Assembly (NCBI GenBank): GCA_001897755.1
Contig: MKUJ01000001.1
Span: forward strand, 193,802 to 257,801
Direction of reading: 5' to 3'
Origin: Afipia sp. 64-13
GTDB taxonomy: Bacteria > Pseudomonadota > Alphaproteobacteria > Rhizobiales > Xanthobacteraceae
Length of the DNA stretch: 64,000 bases
Position 1 is the first letter of the stretch; each line of letters begins with the position of its first letter. Of the stretch, positions 59,945 through 64,000 are shown in pieces. The position numbers and the translations under genes were made by a program. Below the pieces are notes generated by a model. The model was given only the letters and a program-made list of their open reading frames with translations. It was not told the DNA's origin and made no database searches.

Positions 59945-62900
59945 ATGGCGTTCACCGACATTTTCATCAAGCGGCCGGTGCTGTCGCTGGTGGTCAGCCT
60001 GCTGATCCTGTTGATCGGCTTCAAGGCGGCGACCAGCCTGCCGATCCGTCAATATCCGAAGCTGTCGAACACCGTGGTGACCATCACCACGGTGTATCCC
60101 GGCGCGTCTCCGGAGCTGATGCAAGGCTTCATCACCACGCCGATCGAGCAGGCGGTGGCGTCGGCCGAAGGCGTCGACTACATCACCTCGTCGTCGGTGC
60201 AGGGCACCAGCACGATCTCGGTCTACGTCAAGCTCAACTTCAACCCGAACCAGGCGCTCACCGAAGTGCTGGCGAAGGTGAACTCGGTCAAATACCTGAT
60301 CCCGAAGGAAGCCAACGACCCGGTGATCCTGAAATCCACCGGCCAGACCACGGCGGTGATGTATATCGGCTTCGCCAGCGACGAGCTTGGCGGCTCGGCG
60401 ATCTCCGACTATCTGACGCGCGTGGTGCAGCCGATCCTCTCCACGGTGGACGGCGTGGCGTCGGCCGACATTCTCGGCGGCCAGACCTTCGCGATGCGGC
60501 TGTGGCTCGATCCCGCCCGCATGTCGGGCCGCGGCGTCTCCGCCGGAGACGTGGTGGCGGCGATCCAGGCCAACAACTATCAGGCGGCCGCCGGTCAGTC
60601 CAAAGGCTACTACGTCGTCTCCAACGTCACCACGAACTCCGACCTCAACAATGTCGAGCAGTTCAAGCGCATGACCGTCAAGGCGAAGGACGGCGCGCTG
60701 ATCCGCATGGAAGACATCGCGACGGTCGAACTCGCGGCGCAGAGCGCCGACGCCAGCGTGGCGCTCAATGGCCAGCACGCGATCTTCATCGGCGTGCAGG
60801 CGACGCCGGAAGGCAACCCGCTCAACATCGTCAAGGGCGTGCGCGCGCTGTTCCCGGAGATCGAGCGCAACCTGCCGCCGTCGCTGAAGATGACTGTGGC
60901 CTATGACTCGACGAAGTTCATTCAGTCGTCGATCGACGAGGTGCAGAAGACGCTGATCGAAGCCGTGGTCATCGTCATCGTGGTGATCTTCCTGTTCCTG
61001 GCCTCGTTCCGCTCGGTCATCATTCCGGTGGTCACCATTCCGCTGTCGCTGATCGGCGTCTGTTCGCTGATGCTGATCATGGGCTTCAGCCTCAATCTGC
61101 TGACGCTGCTGGCGATGGTGCTCGCCATCGGCCTTGTGGTCGACGACGCCATCGTGGTGGTGGAGAACATCCACCGCCATCTGGAGGAGGGCAAATCGCC
61201 GGTGCAGGCCTCGCTGATCGGCGCGCGCGAAATCGTCGGCCCGGTCATCTCCATGACCATCACACTCGCGGCGGTGTATGCGCCGATCGGTTTCCTCGGT
61301 GGCGTCACCGGCTCGCTGTTCCGCGAATTCGCCTTCACGCTGGCCGGATCGGTGATCGTGTCGGGCGTGATCGCGCTGACACTGTCGCCGATGATGTGTT
61401 CGGTGCTGCTGCGTCACACCGATCAGAGCCGCTTCGCGCGGAAGGTCGAGGACGTCTTCCGCTCGGTGACCCGCGGCTACGGCCGGCTGCTCGACCGCTC
61501 GCTGGACTACCGGCCGGTCACCGCGCTGTTCGCCGTGGTGATCCTCGGCCTCGTCGGCTTCCTTTACATGAACACCAGCAAGGAGCTGGCGCCGGAGGAG
61601 GATCAGGGCATCCTGTTCTCGCTGACCAAGGCGCCGAAATACGCCAACATCGACTACGCCAATTATTATGGCGAGAAGCTCGACAAGGCGTTCGCCAAAT
61701 TCCCCGAGACCGATCTGCGCTTCATCCTCAATGGCATTCCTAGTCCGAACCAGGGCATCGCCGGCATGATCCTCAAGCCGTGGGACCAGCGCAAGCGCTC
61801 CTCCACCGCGATGAAGCAGGAGGTGCAGACCGAGGTCAACAAGATCGAGGGCACGCAGGCGTTCGTCTTCAACCTGCCGCCGCTGCCGGGCGGACCGGGC
61901 GGCCTGCCGATCCAGATGGTGATCAACTCCACCAACGGTTTCCGTCAGGTCTATGAGGAGATGACGAAGCTGAAGGCCGCCGCGCGCAAGAGCGGTCTGT
62001 TCATCGCCGTCGACAGCGATCTCGATTTCAACCAGCCGATCGTGCGGGTGCGGATCGACCGCAGCAAGGCCAACGAACTCGGCATCACCATGGCGGCGGT
62101 GGGCAATACGCTCGCCACCGCGCTCGGCGGCAACTACGTCAACCGCTTCAACCTCGAGGGCCGTTCCTATCAGGTGATCCCGCAGGTGCCGCGTGAACTG
62201 CGGCTGACGCCGGATTCGCTCGACAACTACTATGTCGCGACCTCGACCGGCAGTCAGGTGCCGCTCTCGACCGTCGTGTCGATCCAGACCGGCACCGATC
62301 CGAACGCGCTGACGCATTACAACCAGCTCAACTCGGCGACCTTCCAGGCCGTCGCGATGCCGGGCGTCACCATCGGCAAGGCGGTGGAATTCCTGGAGGA
62401 GCAGGCCAAGCAACTGCCCGCCGGCTACAGCCACGATTATCTCGCCGACTCGCGCCAGTATGTGCGCGAAGGCAACCAGCTCGCGGTGGCGTTCGGTTTC
62501 GCGCTGATCATCATCTTCCTGGTACTGGCCGCGCAGTTCGAAAGTCTGCGCGACCCGCTGGTGATCCTGATCTCGGTGCCGATGGCGATCAGCGGCGCGC
62601 TGGTGCCGCTGTTCTTCGGCATGGCGACCATCAACATCTACACCCAGGTCGGCCTCTTGACCCTGATCGGCCTGATCAGCAAGCACGGCATCCTGATGGT
62701 GGAGTTCGCCAACGAGTTGCAGCTCAAGGAAGGGCTCGACCGCCGCTCGGCGATCGAACAGGCGGCCCGCGTCCGCCTGCGTCCGATCCTGATGACGACC
62801 GCGGCGATGGTCACCGGCCTGCTGCCGCTGCTCAGCGCGAGCGGCGCCGGCGCGGCGAGCCGCTTCTCGATCGGCCTCGTCGTGGTGGCGGGCATGACCA

Positions 62901-63025
62901 TCGGCACGCTGTTCACGCTGTTCGTGCTGCCGGCGGTCTATGTCGTGCTCGCGACCGATCACCAGGCCAAGCGCAACTCGCAGCGCACCAAGGACATCGA
63001 GGCGTTCGATCTGTCTCGCGCGTGA
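59945..63025 (+). CDS. RND multidrug efflux pump, inner-membrane transporter (HAE-1/AcrB-like)
   Basis: 1026 residues, usual HAE-1 length. Twelve membrane segments in two halves with two large periplasmic loops. Visible marks: FTDIFIKRPVLSLVVSLLILLIGF at the start, TTVYPGASPELMQGFITTPIEQAV, the proton-relay helix LAIGLVVDDAIVVVENIHRHLEEG (adjacent aspartates D-D near 400), second-half LTLIGLISKHGILMVEFANELQ and C-terminal GMTIGTLFTLFVLPAVYVVL. It pumps hydrophobic compounds out of the periplasm or inner leaflet. Confidence 0.95.
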   Translation: MAFTDIFIKRPVLSLVVSLLILLIGFKAATSLPIRQYPKLSNTVVTITTVYPGASPELMQGFITTPIEQAVASAEGVDYITSSSVQGTSTISVYVKLNFNPNQALTEVLAKVNSVKYLIPKEANDPVILKSTGQTTAVMYIGFASDELGGSAISDYLTRVVQPILSTVDGVASADILGGQTFAMRLWLDPARMSGRGVSAGDVVAAIQANNYQAAAGQSKGYYVVSNVTTNSDLNNVEQFKRMTVKAKDGALIRMEDIATVELAAQSADASVALNGQHAIFIGVQATPEGNPLNIVKGVRALFPEIERNLPPSLKMTVAYDSTKFIQSSIDEVQKTLIEAVVIVIVVIFLFLASFRSVIIPVVTIPLSLIGVCSLMLIMGFSLNLLTLLAMVLAIGLVVDDAIVVVENIHRHLEEGKSPVQASLIGAREIVGPVISMTITLAAVYAPIGFLGGVTGSLFREFAFTLAGSVIVSGVIALTLSPMMCSVLLRHTDQSRFARKVEDVFRSVTRGYGRLLDRSLDYRPVTALFAVVILGLVGFLYMNTSKELAPEEDQGILFSLTKAPKYANIDYANYYGEKLDKAFAKFPETDLRFILNGIPSPNQGIAGMILKPWDQRKRSSTAMKQEVQTEVNKIEGTQAFVFNLPPLPGGPGGLPIQMVINSTNGFRQVYEEMTKLKAAARKSGLFIAVDSDLDFNQPIVRVRIDRSKANELGITMAAVGNTLATALGGNYVNRFNLEGRSYQVIPQVPRELRLTPDSLDNYYVATSTGSQVPLSTVVSIQTGTDPNALTHYNQLNSATFQAVAMPGVTIGKAVEFLEEQAKQLPAGYSHDYLADSRQYVREGNQLAVAFGFALIIIFLVLAAQFESLRDPLVILISVPMAISGALVPLFFGMATINIYTQVGLLTLIGLISKHGILMVEFANELQLKEGLDRRSAIEQAARVRLRPILMTTAAMVTGLLPLLSASGAGAASRFSIGLVVVAGMTIGTLFTLFVLPAVYVVLATDHQAKRNSQRTKDIEAFDLSRA

Positions 63026-63059
63026 GGCACGCCTCGCGGACCTCGATTATGTGACGCTC

Positions 63060-63086
63060 AATGGCCGGGCCTTGCGCCCGGCCATT
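63060..63086 (+). terminator. Hairpin after the RND operon
   Basis: Perfect 11-bp stem AATGGCCGGGC / GCCCGGCCATT, loop CTTGC. Followed by GCCGTCTT and not by a T-run, so termination is plausible but not certain; it may be a dispersed repeat. Confidence 0.55.
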
Positions 63087-63106
63087 GCCGTCTTCAATAT
63101 GCCGCC

Positions 63107-64000
63107 ATGCAGGGGGACGATTCAGCGGCGCGGCGCGAGGAGGTGCGGACATTCTGGACCGGCCCGCAGCTCTCCTTCTATGAAGCCCTGTCGCTGAAAA
63201 GCCTGCTCGCCACCGGCGCGACGGTGGTTCTTTATTCCTACGAAGATCATCTCATCGTGCCGGACGGCGTCGAGCTGCGCGACGCCAATGACATTCTGTC
63301 GGAAGAGGTGTTGCGGCAATACAATGCCGACAGCGACAAGGGCTGGTCGCGGCATGCCGATCTGTTCCGCTACATCATGCTGCATCGCTTCGGCGGCTGG
63401 TATGTCGATCTCGACGTGATCTGCCTGCGCGATCGCCTGCCGCCCGCCGAAATGTATGTCGCCCGCGCCGATGCGGCCACGATTTTCAATACGATCATGA
63501 AATTCCCGGCGGGCTGTCCGGCGCTGGCCGATCTGGTCGCGCGGGCGCAGAGAATCCTGCCCACCGCCGACAGGGCGCTGACCGAGGAGGCGCGCGTCGT
63601 GATCGGCCCGAAGCTGCTCAGCGAGGTTCTGAGCGAGCATGGGCTCGACGATCGCGCCGAGCCACGTGCGAAGGCCTATGAGATTCCGTTTCAGGAGGCG
63701 CTGGCGTTTTTCAATCCGGCGCAGTGCGAGGAGATCGAGGCGCGCCTTGCGGACAGCGATTTCGCCCATCTATGGAACGGCGCGTGGACCACGCTGCGGA
63801 TTCCGAAAACCTACGGGCCGCCGCCGGGAAGCTGGCTCGACGTGATGTTCCGCCGGTTCGACATCCGCGTGTCGGAACACGGACGTCTGCAATACGACGC
63901 GCTGGTGTCGTGGGTGATGGAAGACTGCTTGCTCGAGGAGTTCAAGATAAGGACAGGCGGGGGCAGCATCGACAAGGACACGGTCGCGGCCTTCGGCGCC
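63107..64000 (+). CDS. Sugar-nucleotide glycosyltransferase with DxD motif (3' end missing)
   Basis: 298 codons open to the right edge without a stop. Family-32-like glycosyltransferase (DXD-sugar-binding): EEVRTFWTGPQLSFYEALSLKSLLATGATVVLYSYE near the start and the diagnostic WSRHADLFRYIMLHRFGGWYVDLDVICL (about 82-110) with the metal-binding DLD, then an EARVVIGPKLLSEVL acceptor-side block. It would add a hexose to a polysaccharide, lipid or protein in the cytosol or at the membrane. ATG 63107 lacks a clear ribosome site; GTG 63142 (behind GAGGAG) is too close. Fits capsule or lipopolysaccharide genes continuing outside. Confidence 0.75.
   Translation, partial: MQGDDSAARREEVRTFWTGPQLSFYEALSLKSLLATGATVVLYSYEDHLIVPDGVELRDANDILSEEVLRQYNADSDKGWSRHADLFRYIMLHRFGGWYVDLDVICLRDRLPPAEMYVARADAATIFNTIMKFPAGCPALADLVARAQRILPTADRALTEEARVVIGPKLLSEVLSEHGLDDRAEPRAKAYEIPFQEALAFFNPAQCEEIEARLADSDFAHLWNGAWTTLRIPKTYGPPPGSWLDVMFRRFDIRVSEHGRLQYDALVSWVMEDCLLEEFKIRTGGGSIDKDTVAAFGA

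Noticed and set aside
59729..62962. Very long open frame (over 1000 codons) on the minus strand opposite the RND pump gene
   Set aside because: It is an antisense shadow of GC-rich codons: the product is full of Arg, His, Asp and Gln repeats with no domain, while the plus strand has a complete RND protein.
1..64000. tRNA, rRNA, riboswitch, integrase, transposase or attachment sites
   Set aside because: I looked for cloverleaf-like segments, recombinase genes and conserved riboswitch cores in the spacers and found none that I could support.

Overview
The window is about 63-65% GC, densely coded and without tRNA or rRNA genes. It looks like a chromosomal stretch of an alphaproteobacterium of the Bradyrhizobium/Rhodopseudomonas/Afipia group (Nitrobacteraceae). 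This rests on gene content (Sox sulfur oxidation, a Ku protein with a lysine-rich tail, an Omp31/Omp25-like barrel, an ExbB with a long Ala/Pro-rich N-terminus) and on several families of dispersed palindromic repeats typical of that group. The genus cannot be fixed by reading alone.

Positions 1-22,850 form a sulfur and organosulfonate island. A thioredoxin-like gene cut by the left edge is followed by soxA-soxX and an exported DUF336 gene (leftward), then soxY-soxZ-soxB-soxC-soxD, a small cytochrome c and an orphan periplasmic binding protein (rightward). Next is an isethionate module: an IclR regulator, a GMC flavoprotein dehydrogenase (IseJ-like) and an MHS-family transporter (IseU-like). 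Then come phosphate acetyltransferase, a second IclR regulator and sulfoacetaldehyde acetyltransferase (Xsc). The island ends with a sulfoacetate module: a LysR regulator, an MFS transporter (SauU-like), an acylating aldehyde dehydrogenase (SauS-like) and a two-subunit ADP-forming acyl-CoA ligase in the place where SauT is known from Cupriavidus. The inferred flow is isethionate or sulfoacetate to sulfoacetaldehyde, then acetyl phosphate plus sulfite, then acetyl-CoA, with sulfite or thiosulfate handled by the neighbouring periplasmic Sox system.

Positions 23,000-37,900 are mostly housekeeping: a chemoreceptor with an unusual cationic N-terminus, bioF-bioD-bioA, exbB-exbD-tonB, a three-gene Ku operon (including a 58-residue gene), an outer-membrane barrel gene, mobA, mobB-moeA-tusA-like, and two small hypotheticals. 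The molybdenum-cofactor genes serve molybdoenzymes such as SoxC.

Positions 38,000-49,700 hold a catabolic set: an NCS1 permease divergent from a RidA protein, a TetR regulator, an M20 amidohydrolase, a DSD1/D-threonine-aldolase-like enzyme, an enoyl-CoA hydratase, a class III CoA-transferase, a cytosolic DUF336 protein and a large FAD/Fe-S 2-hydroxyacid dehydrogenase. The first five suggest use of a ureide, hydantoin or related nitrogen compound.

Positions 49,900-57,900 hold a GntR(FCD)-controlled operon: two serine-glyoxylate-aminotransferase-like paralogues flanking a PanE/ApbA-like reductase, followed by a complete tripartite tricarboxylate transporter (tctC-tctB-tctA). I do not recognise its substrate; it is the best candidate here for an undescribed pathway. 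Positions 57,940-63,030 are a TetR-controlled RND efflux operon, and a sugar-nucleotide glycosyltransferase gene runs off the right edge.
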